Shown here in pieces: positions 1-7,216 of a stretch of DNA of 64,000 nt. Both the position numbers and the translations under genes were made by a program. Numbering within the stretch: position 1 is the stretch's first letter; each line of letters starts with the position of its first letter. The notes beneath the pieces are model-generated. The model had not been told where the DNA came from. It worked only from the letters and a program-made list of their open reading frames with translations, and did no database searches. The DNA comes from Chloroflexota bacterium (GTDB lineage: Bacteria; Chloroflexota; UBA11872), in the NCBI GenBank assembly GCA_022824495.1, contig JAJDZU010000002.1, forward strand, positions 1 through 64,000, given 5' to 3'.

Positions 1-120
1 GGACGACCTCGCTCACCGACGGTCTCAAGGGACCCAGGGGTCAACGGTCTGTCCCGGCCCGTCCACGCTGTCCTTGGCCACTTCCAAGGACCCCGAAACA
101 TACAAGCCTCAGCACATACA

Positions 121-203
121 AGGGGTCTTCCGCGCAACCAACCCTTGGTTATGCAGGGGTTTCGCCTGGGAGAGAATGTGGGGTGAAGGTCTTCCGCGCA
201 ACC
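121..203 (+). repeat. Intergenic repeat, family B (two partial copies)
   Basis: Two copies of a GTCTTCCGCGCAACC-type tail lie at about 125-139 and 189-203. The second is preceded by a degenerate GGGAGAG...GGGGTGAAGG segment. The same arrangement recurs at 2151-2203 and, in diverged form, at 6936-6990 and 7043-7080. Short ORFs read through these copies look like artefacts. Confidence 0.6.
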
Positions 204-250
204 TGCCCCAACCCAAAACCCAGCCGCCCCTCCAATATCATGAACCCCAA

Positions 251-1180
251 ATGAACGTCCTGATCATGGGCTCCGGCGGCGTCGGTGGCTTCATCGGCTC
301 CCGCCTTCTCCAAACCGGCCACCACGTCACCTTCGTCGCCCGCGGCCCCAACCTCCAGGCCATCCGCGACCACGGCCTCTGCATGGTCAGCGAAACCGGC
401 ACCCGCCACGTGCTCGAGGTCAACGCAGTCGAAAACCCCGCCGACGCCCCCTCACCCCCCGACCTCATCATCTTCGCCGTCAAGTGCTACGACACCGAGT
501 CCGCCGCCCAACTCCTCCGCCCCGCCATCGGCCCAGACACCGCCGTCGTCACCCTCCAGAACGGCATCGACAGCGTCCCCACCCTCACATCCATCCTTGG
601 AGCCGATCACATCATCGGCGGCGCCACCTGGCTCACCGCCCACATCCTCGAACCCGGCGTCATCGAATACCAGGACGCCGAAGTCCGCGCCGCCATCGGC
701 GAGTCCGACGGCGCAATCAGCAACCGAGTCCAAACCATCGCCCAGGCCCTCCGCACCGCCGGCATCCAGACCGATGTCACCGACGACATCAACCACGTCC
801 TCTGGAACAAACTCGTTCTGCTCGCCGTCCTGGGACCCGTCACCGCCGCCTGCCAGCTCCCCCTCGGCCCCATCCTCGCGACTGAGGGCATGCTCGACCT
901 CTTCCGCACCATGTTCAACGAAGCCATCGCCGTCGCCCACTCCCAGGGCATCCATCTCCCCGACACCACCACCAACGACCTCATCGCCCTCCTTCAGACC
1001 CTTCCGGCCGACAACACCACCTCCCTCCAGGTCGACTTCGCCCACCAGCGCCGCGTCGAACTCGACTACACCGCCGGCGCCATCCTCCGCCGCGCCCAAC
1101 AATCCGGCGTCCCCACCCCCACCCTCCAAACCCTCTACCTAACCCTCAAATCCCGCGCCCAGTCTTTCGGCGGCTTATAG
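251..1180 (+). CDS. panE: 2-dehydropantoate 2-reductase (ketopantoate reductase, ApbA/PanE family)
   Basis: Predicted cytosolic NADPH-dependent enzyme that reduces ketopantoate to pantoate in pantothenate/CoA synthesis. The 309-residue product opens directly with a Rossmann motif (GSGGVGGFIG, residues 7-16). It then has the family pattern VTLQNGID near residue 100 and an LWNKLV segment near residue 185, typical of the C-terminal helical domain. Length fits the family. The frame stays open upstream to position 74, but that stretch is repeat DNA, so ATG 251, directly before the nucleotide-binding fold, is preferred. Third codon positions are overwhelmingly C, matching the C-rich plus strand here. 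The stop codon lies in the loop of a 10-bp hairpin. Several ApbA paralogues act on other keto acids, so pantoate is the default assignment rather than proven. Confidence 0.88.
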   Translation: MNVLIMGSGGVGGFIGSRLLQTGHHVTFVARGPNLQAIRDHGLCMVSETGTRHVLEVNAVENPADAPSPPDLIIFAVKCYDTESAAQLLRPAIGPDTAVVTLQNGIDSVPTLTSILGADHIIGGATWLTAHILEPGVIEYQDAEVRAAIGESDGAISNRVQTIAQALRTAGIQTDVTDDINHVLWNKLVLLAVLGPVTAACQLPLGPILATEGMLDLFRTMFNEAIAVAHSQGIHLPDTTTNDLIALLQTLPADNTTSLQVDFAHQRRVELDYTAGAILRRAQQSGVPTPTLQTLYLTLKSRAQSFGGL

Positions 1181-1190
1181 GCCGCCGAAA
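1165..1190 (+). terminator. Hairpin over the panE stop codon
   Basis: Perfect 10-bp stem (TTTCGGCGGC at 1165-1174, GCCGCCGAAA at 1181-1190) around a 6-nt loop that holds the TAG stop of panE. There is no long T tract, so termination is inferred from position and stability. Confidence 0.55.
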
Positions 1191-1362
1191 TCCCCGCGAA
1201 GGCGGGGACCCAGCAGCACCCAACAATCCAGCTGCATCACGCCATCCCGTCAGACACGCCGCCCTAGCGCTCAATCCTCTTCATCCCCCGCCCCCCATTC
1301 GTGACGCCCCACCGTTCGTGGTGAGCCGCCCCGGAGTCTGTCGAAGGGGCGTGTCGAACCAC
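1191..1362 (+). repeat. Composite intergenic repeat unit 1 (family C + family A)
   Basis: Begins with a family C hairpin (CCCCGC 1192-1197, GCGGGG 1202-1207) followed by GACCCAGCAGCACCCAACAA. It continues through GCCATCCCGTCAGACACGC and ends in a family A hairpin at 1318-1362 (outer GTGGT/ACCAC; inner CGCCCC 1327-1332 with GGGGCG 1346-1351). The same order of blocks is repeated at 1392-1606, which indicates an old tandem duplication. Confidence 0.7.
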
Positions 1363-1391
1363 CCGATGCAGCACCCAAGCCATCCCCGCCA

Positions 1392-1606
1392 TCCCGGCGT
1401 CCCCGGCCGGGACCCAGCAGCAACCAACAATCCAAGCTCAACGCGCCATCCCGTCAGACACGCAGCCCAAGCGCTCGAATTCCGTCATCCCTCTCCCCAA
1501 CCTTTTCTCTCAACGCTCACTCCTTCCTCAGCCCGTTCGTGGTGAGCCGGGCCAGAGTCCTTCGGCGGCCCGAAGAGCCTGCCCTGAGCGTGTCGAAGGG
1601 AACCAC
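1392..1606 (+). repeat. Composite intergenic repeat unit 2 (family C + family A)
   Basis: Second copy of the preceding unit. The family C stem has changed on both sides (CCCGGC 1393-1398 with GCCGGG 1406-1411). The shared GCCATCCCGTCAGACACGC block follows. The family A element at 1539-1606 is a longer variant with about 20 extra bases before its closing GAACCAC. Apart from these repeats, 1181-1709 holds no convincing gene. Confidence 0.65.
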
Positions 1607-1709
1607 ACAGCCCCCAGCAACCAACCCAGCCCGCCAGTCCCTCCTGTCATTTACATGCCGCGACAGCCTCACCAGCTGGCCGATAGGTCAAGTGGGCGTC
1701 AGGTGCGGT

Positions 1710-1763
1710 CTAATCGAACAGATAGACAAAGACGTTGCGGTCGATTAAGTCGTCAGCGCTCAT
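1710..1763 (-). pseudogene. VapC/PIN-type toxin remnant, stopped after 17 codons
   Basis: The ATG at 1763 overlaps the antitoxin stop by 11 bp, the usual coupled arrangement. The first 17 residues (MSADDLIDRNVFVYLFD) fit the start of a PIN toxin (DLIDTN-hydrophobic-FD), with Arg where Thr is usual. A TAG at 1710-1712 then interrupts. Translation past it continues TAPD, as intact PIN proteins do, but homology fades within about 20 codons and another stop follows. The toxin is therefore dead and mostly deleted. Confidence 0.72.
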
Positions 1764-1980
1764 TCATCTCATCGCGCGTGAACCTGCGGCCGCCGGTGGC
1801 AATGTCTCCACGCACAAGACTGATTGCCGCCATGGCGGCGTCGGCTTGACGTGTGCGCCCGGCGTAGTCCGCCAGCCAGCGACGAAACTGAGCGTTCAGG
1901 GTCGTGCGCTCGTCCGCGGCACGTGCGCGCGCTGCGTCGATCAGGCTCGCATCGGCGCTCAGCGTCACTTTCTTCACCAC
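1753..1980 (-). CDS. VapB-like antitoxin (ribbon-helix-helix type), orphaned
   Basis: A 75-residue protein. It starts MVKKVTLSADASLID, a beta-strand followed by helix as in ribbon-helix-helix antitoxins, continues with a basic helix (ARARAADERTTL) and ends in the tail RFTRDEMNER, which would contact a PIN toxin. It would bind DNA at its own promoter and neutralise its partner, but the partner reading frame immediately downstream is destroyed. It may be a relic or may still bind related toxins. The frame itself is intact. The family call comes from motif resemblance, not a search. Confidence 0.7.
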   Translation of the reverse strand: MVKKVTLSADASLIDAARARAADERTTLNAQFRRWLADYAGRTRQADAAMAAISLVRGDIATGGRRFTRDEMNER

Positions 1981-2317
1981 AGGGCTCCCAACAGCCGGTT
2001 CACGGTTTCAGCGTACACGGCACCCGTTTTCACCCCATTGAGAAACTTATGTAAAACACCCTCCGACTTCGCATTTGCGTCCGCTCTCGATCCCTCTCCT
2101 GGGCGACCCTTGCAAAACGCCCCGCGCCCCCTAAAGTGCGGCTGCTCTTGCTCCCACTCCCCGTGGGAGAGGGTCGGGGTGAGGGTCTTCCGGGCAACCA
2201 CTCCCAAGTTACGCAGTGCTCTCACGTCCGCACCCTGTCAATACCCGCGCCCTGTCGGCCATAGGCCGCACCGCCCGGAGCTAGCCTGACAAGCGCTGGC
2301 CGCCGCTGACCCGGCGG
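1981..2317. other. Gene-poor spacer with one family B repeat
   Basis: No gene is supported between the antitoxin and the DUF2283 relic. A family B repeat fills 2151-2203; the rest shows no recognisable structure. Short ORFs crossing it on both strands translate repeat sequence. Confidence 0.6.
2151..2203 (+). repeat. Intergenic repeat, family B
   Basis: Hairpin CTCCCAC (2151-2157)/GTGGGAG (2163-2169), then GGGGTGAGGGTCTTCCGGGC and CAACCA. The stem differs from the copies at 6936 and 7043 but stays paired. Confidence 0.65.
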
Positions 2318-2536
2318 TCAAGCCACGGACCTGGTCGCAGGCAGCGGCAGGGCCTCCGTCTCCAGCGTCGAAAGGTCCAGGCGCTTCGAGGCATGGTCGA
2401 TGTCAAAGCCCACCACCTCGCCGCCGGCGTCCAGATCGACATTCAGCCCGTCTGTCACCTCACGCGTCTCAACGCCCGGCCCGTCCTTGAACTCAACCTA
2501 GAGGCTGTCAGTCTCCGGGTAGTAGTGGAGTCTCAT
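2318..2536 (-). pseudogene. DUF2283 family protein with an in-frame amber codon
   Basis: The 72-codon frame starts MRLHYYPETDSL and would continue VEFKDGPGVETREVTDGLNV and then GFDIDHASKRLDL. This is the beta-rich pattern of DUF2283 proteins, which are often paired with DUF4258 partners in toxin-antitoxin-like pairs. Codon 13 is TAG (2498-2500), where the family usually has Tyr. No partner gene is next to it. Many genes in the window end in TAG, so this is decay and not recoding. Confidence 0.68.
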
Positions 2537-2576
2537 GCGTCGTTCGTCCGAAAGCGCCGATCAAAGAATAGGTAGC

Positions 2577-2793
2577 GAGCGGATTGTGCTCAACGCGTCA
2601 CGGCAAAGCCGTCGTGGCCCTGGTGTCCGTGGCGGACGCCGAATTCCCTGAGCGGCTGGAACGACTCGAGGTAGAAGAGGACATGGCGATTCTGAGCGAG
2701 CGGCTTCGAGACGCCGACGCGTCCGAACACATCCCACACGCACAGATTGAATCCGAGATCAACCGCGATCCCAATCATCGCGGCCCGAGCTAA
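2577..2793 (+). pseudogene. Phd/YefM-type antitoxin remnant, N-terminus lost and frameshifted
   Basis: The frame at 2577 gives ERIVL, the usual end of the Phd core strand. One extra base (about 2591-2593) moves the expected continuation TRHGKAVVALVSVADAEF into the next frame, which then stays open to 2793 with the typical acidic tail (EEDMAILSERLRDADASE). The N-terminal DNA-binding part is absent. Broken antitoxin. Confidence 0.62.
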
Positions 2794-2938
2794 GCCACGC
2801 CACCGCGCCGTTTATCAGCGCCTCATCGCCGCCGGCAAGCCGGCCAAGGTGGCCCTCGTCGCCTGTATGCGCAAGCTCCTCGTCCTCTGCAACGCCCTCT
2901 GTCGAGACTGCACCATGTGGAATCCCACCGTGGCCTAA
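2780..2938 (+). mobile_element. IS110-family transposase, C-terminal fragment
   Basis: About 50 codons before the TAA at 2936-2938 read RHRAVYQRLIAAGKPAKVAL and then VACMRKLL...NPTVA. This is the conserved C-terminal helix region of IS110/IS116/IS902 transposases. The N-terminal DEDD catalytic domain and the element ends are missing, so the fragment is immobile. It abuts the dead Phd fragment, which suggests an old insertion followed by deletion. Confidence 0.72.
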
Positions 2939-3277
2939 CCCTTGACCCCCAACACAGGTGCTCTCAGCTCACTCCTTCCTCATCCCGCTCGTGGTGAGCC
3001 GGGCCTGAGTCCGTCGAAGGCCCGTGTCGAACCACACCTCCGGCTACACCACCCGAGCCTCCGACTCCACTCCCTTCCCTTCCCTACTCCCTCCTGAGCC
3101 GCCCCCACGAGAGTCGGTCACCCAGATCGACACGCTATGCTCAAAACCTGAGATCTGCCTCGGGACCACCGACGTCGCCGCCGCCCCGCCCAACGGAGAG
3201 CGCATGATTGCGCCACTCAATAGCGTGTTGTCTGACGCCTGGGTGCTGGACGGGAAGACCCCTTCGGAGAGCGTCGA
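2939..3277. other. Non-coding stretch with one family A hairpin
   Basis: No convincing gene. A family A element occupies 2991-3035, preceded by CTCACTCCTTCCTCATCCCG, nearly the same lead-in as before the copy at 1539. The remaining 240 bp upstream of the XRE-ImmA gene probably contain its promoter, but no clear -35/-10 pair was found. Confidence 0.5.
2991..3035 (+). repeat. Hairpin repeat, family A
   Basis: Outer GTGGT (2991-2995) and ACCAC (3031-3035), inner GGGCCT (3001-3006) paired with AGGCCC (3018-3023), invariant GAGTCCGTCGA-like loop side. Inner stem differs from the other copies but remains complementary. Confidence 0.75.
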
Positions 3278-4432
3278 ATGATCCGAGTCGACGTCAAACC
3301 CGAAATGCTCCGCTGGGCACGCGAGCGCGCCGGCCTGGACCCAAACAACCTGTCCGGCAAGTTTCGAAAGCTGGATGACTGGGAAACCGGCACCGTACAA
3401 CCGACCCTGAAGCAGTTGGAGGCCTTCGCCCGCGCTGTCCACGTCCCAATCGGCTATCTATTTCTCACTTCGCCGCCGGACGAGCCGGTCCCGATTCCCG
3501 ACTTTCGAACGCTCGCCGGGCGTAACGTGACCCGACCAAGTCCGAACTTGCTGGACACAATCTACGCCTGCCAGGAACGGCAAAGTTGGTATCGCGAATA
3601 CGCCCGGATTGAGGGACGGACCGAGCTTGAGTTCGTAAACAGCGCCACGGTTGACGTGCCGGTCGCCACCGCGGCCGCCGAGATGCGCGAAACCTTCGAC
3701 TTCCGGGTCACCGTGCGCCAGGAATGTCGGACCTGGAGCGAAGCCTTGCGGCTCTTCATCCAGCGAGCCGACGGAGTCGGCGTTCTCGTCATGGTGAACG
3801 GAGTCGTTGGAAACAACAACTACCGACGACTCGACCCTTCCGAATTCCGCGGCTTCGCGCTTGCCGATCCGTTGGCGCCGTTGGTCTTCATCAACGGCGC
3901 CGATACCAAAGCCGCGCAAATGTTCACGCTTGCGCATGAACTGGCCCACATCTGGCTCGGATCGTCGGCTCTATCGAACATCGGTGCCAGACCCGTGCAG
4001 GACTCGCGGCGCGAGGAGATTTGGTGCAATGCCGTGGCCGCCGAATTTCTGGTCCCTCTCGCTGCCCTGCGCGCCGAATTGAGCGACGGCGAACAGGTGC
4101 CGGACGCCATGTCGCGTCTGGCGCGGAGCTTCAAGGTCAGCACCCTGGTCGTCCTGCGCCGCCTCCTGGACGCGCAGTGGATTGACCGAGAGACCTTCGA
4201 GCTGCACTGGCGGAGAGAGAGCGAACGCCTTACGGCATTGAATCGGGGCAGCGGCGGAGGCGGGGACTTCTACAGAACCACGCTTGCGCGTGTAAGTCGA
4301 CGATTCGCTCGCGCCCTAGTGGAAAGCACACGCGAAGGCCATACGCTCTACCGCGATGCCTTCCGCATGGTCGGCGTCTCGAAACTCGAAACCTTCAACA
4401 ACCTCGGGCGAGAAGCAGGCGTATTGGGTTGA
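3278..4432 (+). CDS. XRE-family HTH / ImmA-IrrE metallopeptidase fusion
   Basis: A 384-residue protein. The N-terminal helix-turn-helix region (residues about 1-75) begins MIRVDVKPEMLRWARERAGL and includes LDDWETGTVQPTLKQLEAFA, as in ImmA-type HTH proteins. An ImmA/IrrE domain follows with the zinc motif HELAH (220-224) and a downstream N-A-V-A-A-E-F-L-V-P segment carrying the third ligand Glu. Members are site-specific proteases that act on repressors or on an antitoxin-like partner. The gene overlaps the next one by the TTGA junction, so the two are translationally coupled. Pairing with a DUF4411 PIN-like protein is a recurrent toxin-antitoxin-like arrangement. Which partner is toxic cannot be told from sequence alone. 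Confidence 0.85.
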   Translation: MIRVDVKPEMLRWARERAGLDPNNLSGKFRKLDDWETGTVQPTLKQLEAFARAVHVPIGYLFLTSPPDEPVPIPDFRTLAGRNVTRPSPNLLDTIYACQERQSWYREYARIEGRTELEFVNSATVDVPVATAAAEMRETFDFRVTVRQECRTWSEALRLFIQRADGVGVLVMVNGVVGNNNYRRLDPSEFRGFALADPLAPLVFINGADTKAAQMFTLAHELAHIWLGSSALSNIGARPVQDSRREEIWCNAVAAEFLVPLAALRAELSDGEQVPDAMSRLARSFKVSTLVVLRRLLDAQWIDRETFELHWRRESERLTALNRGSGGGGDFYRTTLARVSRRFARALVESTREGHTLYRDAFRMVGVSKLETFNNLGREAGVLG

Positions 4433-4926
4433 CGAGGTATCTGCTCGACTCGAACGTCTTCATCCAGGCCAAGAACCTGCACTACGGTTTCGACTTCGTC
4501 CCGGCATTCTGGGATTGGCTGCTCAAAGCGAACCACGAAGGCAAGGTGGCAAGCATCGAGAAGGTGGAGGATGAACTGCGCGCTGGTGGGGATGAGCTAT
4601 CGGAATGGGCCGAAGAGCGAGGCGACACTTTCTTCCTTCCGGCGGACTCCGCCGTTCTGCCTGCACTCGACAGAGTCAGCCATTGGGCAAGTGGCCAGAA
4701 CTTCGATCGGGCAGCCATTGCCACATTTCTGCAGCTGGCCGACTACTGGCTCATAGCCCATGCCCTAGCGCACAACTACGTTGTCGTCACCCACGAGGTT
4801 CCCGCCGAAACCATCAGAAAAATCAAAATCCCAAACGCCTGCATCGGTCTCAACATCCGCTGCATCAATCCCTACCAAATGCTGCGGCAAGAAAAAGCCC
4901 GATTCGTGCTTGGTTCGCCCGGATAG
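4429..4926 (+). CDS. DUF4411 family PIN-like protein
   Basis: A 165-residue protein starting at TTG 4429 and overlapping the upstream stop by 4 bp. It begins with the PIN hallmark YLLDSNVFIQAK (Asp at residue 7). Further acidic residues occur in EKVEDEL (about 45-51), in DYWLIAHA (about 108-115) and after VVTHE. These would form the metal-binding site of a small RNase fold. DUF4411 proteins are typically encoded next to XRE-ImmA proteins, exactly as here, and are regarded as candidate toxins. The conserved acidic residues look intact, so unlike the relics 2 kb upstream this module appears functional. Confidence 0.8.
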   Translation: MTRYLLDSNVFIQAKNLHYGFDFVPAFWDWLLKANHEGKVASIEKVEDELRAGGDELSEWAEERGDTFFLPADSAVLPALDRVSHWASGQNFDRAAIATFLQLADYWLIAHALAHNYVVVTHEVPAETIRKIKIPNACIGLNIRCINPYQMLRQEKARFVLGSPG

Positions 4927-5168
4927 CACCTTCGGCTATGTCGCGCTGTCCGCAGAAGGTCTTGCCCTTGCAACACTACCGGCAAGAGTTTCGGCACCGC
5001 CCCTATCACCCCCACGCTCATTTCCCCAACCAGTTGAAACCCAACGCCGCCACATCCTCAGGACTACGTCCAGTCGCAACGAACAGAGAATGGGCTCCAT
5101 CGTTATCGTGAATTAGCCGCTCACCGAAATTCTCAAGGAGACAGGAGACGCCAAGCCAGGACTAGGCG

Positions 5169-6434
5169 CTACGTACCTTCTGAACCCAAGAGAACTTCAA
5201 AGTCGGCCTTCGAAACCCGTCGCGACGTCCGAATGAACCAACTCCACGGACCGTCAGGGTCACGATCGCGGAAAACCTCGAGACGCCCGCGCACAGACGC
5301 GTCGACCGTACGCGGCTCGGAAAGCCACTGGACGCCCGACAGCGGAACTTTGAACACCCCGTCCGAGTAATCGTTCGGCCCAGGCCACTCTTCGGGCGAG
5401 ACCTCTAGATTCGCTGCGCCTTCAATGGTGGCAGTCGCAACAATGCCACGGGCTGCCACATAGAAACAGCAGACGTCACCGCGCTGGAGTCTTTGGCGGT
5501 GAGCCGCCGTCTTTGGTACTCCCCAGAATCCGCATGGAAGCCACTTCTGAAGGAACTCGATAGCTTTGAAGCCCGACTGCGCGGCCACGGGAAGGAGGTA
5601 ATAATTGCGCACCGGTTGGAGCGGTTGCACTTCGGGTGGTGGCGGCGGTGTCACTGGGGGTGGTGCTGGCGGTTGTACCCGGGGTGGTGGCGGCGGTGGA
5701 TCCACAGGACCAGCTCCGCGTCGTTGAAGCAGCGCCACAACTTCATGGGATTCCACTTCGATGCCAGCCGTTAGCAGTGTCCGAGTCAACGCCTGGATCT
5801 CCTGCGACGTCGGGTCAGTCAGCAGTTCATCCAACAGAGACTGCGCGCGCTCCGTGCGCGCGCGCTCAATAAGGTCCTCTTCGGCAGCGTCTAATCGCTC
5901 CTTCGCAAAGAGCGCCAGCCAGTCTTGCGCCCGCCCGTAGCCCTCACTTGCCTCGGCTTCAATGTCGACTTGTGCGACTCGCCTCGCCTCCCAGTTGCCC
6001 GGGAGCTCAACGTCGAATACCTCCCAATGGATGCCGTCCGTCAGCAGGGCCCAGCGAACCCCATCCATAGCGCAATAGCCGACCAACTGACTGGCGTCAC
6101 GTGGGCCTAGGCCCGATCGCAGCGCCTTGGCTTCGACAACTACGCGAACACTTCCAGCCGTTAGCAGGTAGTCCACTACATGCCCGGAGTCCGGTAGACG
6201 TACCTCTCGTCGGATCTCCCCAAGCGAGCGGTAGCCCAATGCGTCCAGAATAGGGTCGATCAAGTGGGCACGGGTCTCGGTTTCGTTGAGGCCCTGTGAA
6301 GCACTGCTATCCAGCGCAATCTCGGCCACTCCTCGAATCGCTTCGCGCAGTTGCGAGGGCTGGGTAGTCATTGCAGCTATTTCGGCGATGTGGACTTGAG
6401 TGGCCTGCATGATACGCGCATACGACAAGGCCAA
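5169..6434 (-). CDS. HsdR_N-type PD-(D/E)XK nuclease fused to an EVE/PUA-like domain
   Basis: A 421-residue protein. Residues about 25-200 form a type I restriction HsdR N-terminal-like domain: HLIDPILDALGY, then HVVDYLL with Asp88 and VVVEAKAL with Glu101 and Lys103, the D...ExK nuclease core. A Pro-rich linker follows (about 237-272). The C-terminal 145 residues (NYYLLPVA... KWLPCGFWGVPK... LQRGDVCCFYVA... GVFKVPLSGVQWL) look like an EVE/PUA-type reader that pockets a modified base. There is no helicase, methylase or specificity subunit nearby, so it may be a stand-alone modification-dependent nuclease. Met22 (MTTQPSQLRE) is an alternative start; no Shine-Dalgarno favours either. The domain calls are by eye. 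Confidence 0.72.
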   Translation of the reverse strand: MALSYARIMQATQVHIAEIAAMTTQPSQLREAIRGVAEIALDSSASQGLNETETRAHLIDPILDALGYRSLGEIRREVRLPDSGHVVDYLLTAGSVRVVVEAKALRSGLGPRDASQLVGYCAMDGVRWALLTDGIHWEVFDVELPGNWEARRVAQVDIEAEASEGYGRAQDWLALFAKERLDAAEEDLIERARTERAQSLLDELLTDPTSQEIQALTRTLLTAGIEVESHEVVALLQRRGAGPVDPPPPPPRVQPPAPPPVTPPPPPEVQPLQPVRNYYLLPVAAQSGFKAIEFLQKWLPCGFWGVPKTAAHRQRLQRGDVCCFYVAARGIVATATIEGAANLEVSPEEWPGPNDYSDGVFKVPLSGVQWLSEPRTVDASVRGRLEVFRDRDPDGPWSWFIRTSRRVSKADFEVLLGSEGT

Positions 6435-6608
6435 GCTTCGATGCGACGGTGCGCCGGGTGCCAGGCGCCCCGGGGACTTGCTCGGAATCCTAGTCGCGAC
6501 GCCAATAACAGCGCCCCCGAGTCACGCTGGTCTAAGCCGCTAAGGTCCTACCGAATACACCTCGCCCTCCATCTCCTCTCCGCCGCATCGCCTCCGCGGC
6601 TATCGCGA

Positions 6609-6788
6609 CTATCCGAGCAACGCGATCAAGATCCCCGTCACCGTGCCCAACACGTTGATCACCACCAGGAGAAGCAGCCCGGCGAACCACTTCGTCAGTC
6701 GAGTTTCGAGGTTCGCTAGGTCGGCCTTCGTCGCCAGGTGGTTGTAGGCACCTTCCAATCGGGCAAGTCGTTCCGCTTCTGTAGCCAT
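6609..6788 (-). CDS. Small single-pass membrane protein with coiled-coil head
   Basis: A 59-residue protein beginning MATEAERLARLEGAYNHLAT. An amphipathic helix of about 32 residues precedes one transmembrane helix (FAGLLLLVVINVLGTVTGIL) near the C-terminus. ATG 6788 is chosen because GGAGG lies five bases upstream; the frame extends 14 codons further without support. This head-plus-anchor design recurs in many uncharacterised small bacterial proteins. No function is assigned. Confidence 0.65.
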   Translation of the reverse strand: MATEAERLARLEGAYNHLATKADLANLETRLTKWFAGLLLLVVINVLGTVTGILIALLG

Positions 6789-6935
6789 CGGTTCCTCCAA
6801 TATGAGGATCCCTGAACCCTGCCGACCCATCGTCGCGGGACAGTACTCGGAATTCGTCCGCCCTTACAGAATTCTACCGACGAGCCTCCGGCATCGACTG
6901 CAAACCCTCGCCACGCTCTCATGCCGGGACGCCGT

Positions 6936-6990
6936 CTTCTCCCTATACCTGCGGAGAAGGTCCGCATCAGAGTCTTCCGCGCATCCCACA
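6936..6990 (+). repeat. Intergenic repeat, family B
   Basis: Hairpin CTTCTCC (6936-6942)/GGAGAAG (6953-6959) followed by GTCTTCCGCGCATCC. Diverged but still paired. Confidence 0.55.
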
Positions 6991-7042
6991 TTCCACACCA
7001 CCTACGCCCTTGCACACTCCCATCCTCGGGACGCCGTTCTGA

Positions 7043-7080
7043 CCCTCTCCATTGAGGGAGAGGGCAGGGTGAGGGTGGCT
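7043..7080 (+). repeat. Intergenic repeat, family B
   Basis: Hairpin CCCTCTCC (7043-7050)/GGAGAGGG (7057-7064) followed by CAGGGTGAGGGTGGCT. Confidence 0.6.
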
Positions 7081-7216
7081 GCCACCCCCAGCAACCACGC
7101 CAGGATCAGAAGCAACCAACTACCCGCAATTCCCCTCTAACTCCATGGACATTGAAAGAGCAACCGAGCCTCAGACTGCAGAACGGACTAGAACCCAAAG
7201 ACTGACCACAGTCCTC

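Larger units (their letters stand above)
6789..7216. other. Non-coding stretch with two family B repeats
   Basis: No gene supported. It contains the two diverged family B copies listed separately. The stretch CATCCTCGGGACGCCG at 7021 and a matching CATGCCGGGACGCCG at about 6920 precede the two copies, so they share upstream sequence too. Confidence 0.55.

Noticed and set aside
1974..2225. Small minus-strand ORF upstream of the antitoxin
   Set aside because: Its sequence is a translation of a family B repeat; the same peptide pattern arises wherever that repeat lies.
1710..2536. Possible TAG reassignment, because two relics each have an in-frame TAG
   Set aside because: panE, the binding protein at 11916, pup and others end in TAG at the expected family length, so TAG is an ordinary stop here.
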